Source: Deltaproteobacteria bacterium
GTDB lineage: Bacteria > Desulfobacterota > DSM-4660 > Desulfatiglandales > Desulfatiglandaceae
Length of the DNA stretch: 6,756 nucleotides
Direction of reading: 5' to 3'
NCBI GenBank assembly: GCA_011051075.1
Contig: DREN01000100.1
Location: 1 to 6,756 of the forward strand
The notes under the pieces are model-generated. The model was not told the origin of the DNA, searched no databases, and saw nothing but the letters and a program-made list of their open reading frames with translations. This document shows positions 6,567-6,756 of this stretch, in pieces (the stretch's first letter is position 1; each line of letters starts with the position of its first letter). The translations under genes were made by a program, and so were the position numbers.

Positions 6567-6603
6567 AATTTGGAGTGCCTAAAGTTTGGAGTTTGGAGTT
6601 TAA
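6567..6603 (+). repeat. Two-word array overlapping the alternative 5' end of the histidinol-phosphatase gene
   Basis: The plus strand tiles without gaps into AATTTGG, AGTGCCTAA, AGTTTGG, AGTTTGG and AGTTTAA. The upstream ATG of the histidinol-phosphatase frame (6606-6604) sits directly at its outer end and the second ATG (6558) 8 nt beyond its inner end. Read on the minus strand it is an open frame encoding most of LNSKLQTLGTPNFQ. Confidence 0.8.
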
Positions 6604-6618
6604 CATCTAAACTGTTGT

Positions 6619-6628
6619 TCCTTTTCCT
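6619..6628 (-). promoter_or_regulatory. Shine-Dalgarno-like purine tract upstream of ATG 6606
   Basis: AGGAAAAGGA on the minus strand ends 12 nt before the ATG at 6606. It is the best ribosome-binding candidate for the histidinol-phosphatase. For the second ATG at 6558 the upstream bases are pyrimidine-rich repeat and hold none. This bears on which start is used. Confidence 0.45.
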
Positions 6629-6641
6629 ATTGACAGACCTC

Positions 6642-6673
6642 GTTGAATAGTTGAGTGGTTAAATGGTTGAGTA
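6642..6673 (+). repeat. Period-8 tandem array (GTTRARTR), copy 2
   Basis: Four consecutive 8-nt units: GTTGAATA, GTTGAGTG, GTTAAATG, GTTGAGTA. They share the consensus GTTRARTR with the copy at 2436-2457, which is on the opposite strand. The array lies in the presumed 5' leader of the histidinol-phosphatase transcript, between the weak candidate promoter and the Shine-Dalgarno-like tract. Confidence 0.8.
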
Positions 6674-6677
6674 GGAA

Positions 6678-6705
6678 AATATATTCTACTATTTCAGGAT
6701 GTTAT
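6678..6705 (-). promoter_or_regulatory. Weak candidate promoter for the histidinol-phosphatase gene
   Basis: ATAACA (6705-6700, four of six matches to the -35 consensus) and TATATT (6683-6678, five of six to the -10) are separated by 16 nt on the minus strand, in the most AT-rich stretch of the window. Transcription would start just before the period-8 array. The bases from 6706 to the right edge show nothing else I can assign. Confidence 0.3.
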
Positions 6706-6756
6706 GGCTTTTCAAATGCTGGCTGTCCAATTTTCAAGGCAATCATGGGTATGATC

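Noticed and set aside
6630..6635. Perfect TTGACA on the plus strand as a divergent promoter
   Set aside because: No -10-like hexamer at 16-19 nt and no plus-strand gene follows within the window.
6706..6756. Possible 3' end of an upstream minus-strand gene (frame ending TAA near 6703, last residues FEKP) and a 16-codon plus-strand frame starting at the ATG near 6704
   Set aside because: Too little sequence to tell coding from chance; neither shows a recognisable motif.

Overview
The window carries five protein-coding genes, all on the minus strand. In transcription order, right to left, they are: a PHP-family histidinol-phosphatase; a 101-residue protein of unknown function with a ribbon-helix-helix-like core; a complete DNA polymerase I; a radical SAM protein with a C-terminal winged-helix-like domain; and the N-terminal 467 residues of a large acyl-CoA dehydratase activase (BadF/BcrA/HgdC ATPase family) that runs off the left edge. 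No tRNA, rRNA, CRISPR array, transposase or phage gene is visible.

The organism is probably a strictly anaerobic bacterium. The large two-domain activase needs low-potential [4Fe-4S] chemistry, and the radical SAM enzyme fits that lifestyle. Such activases, this moderately GC-rich composition and heavy use of AGG (Arg) and ATA (Ile) codons fit a sulfate-reducing or syntrophic member of the former Deltaproteobacteria (Desulfobacterota). That placement is an inference from gene content, not a measured affiliation.

Layout: 1-1403 activase (partial); 1408-2370 radical SAM, only 4 nt from the activase and almost certainly co-transcribed with it; 2371-2536 repeat-filled spacer; 2537-5218 polA; 5219-5327 spacer with no recognisable signal; 5328-5633 small unknown gene; 5634-5757 repeat-filled spacer; 5758-6558 (or 6606) histidinol-phosphatase; 6559-6756 leader with repeats and a weak candidate promoter. 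The genes do not form one pathway: DNA repair/replication, histidine biosynthesis and radical/CoA chemistry are simply co-directional. Only the radical SAM-activase pair is spaced as a functional unit.

The most unusual content is in the spacers. Three of them hold short degenerate arrays built from two interchangeable words, AGTGCCTAA (9 nt) and AGTTTGA/AGTTTGG (7 nt), tiled with almost no gaps in varying order. Alongside are a separate period-8 array (consensus GTTRARTR, two places) and a period-9 array (ACACAACAA, one place). The two-word arrays begin flush at stop or start codons, read outward from the adjacent gene at all five gene ends that carry them, and therefore face each other inside a spacer. 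One such pair makes a 17-bp inverted repeat. One array is positioned so that it may be translated as an N-terminal extension of the histidinol-phosphatase.
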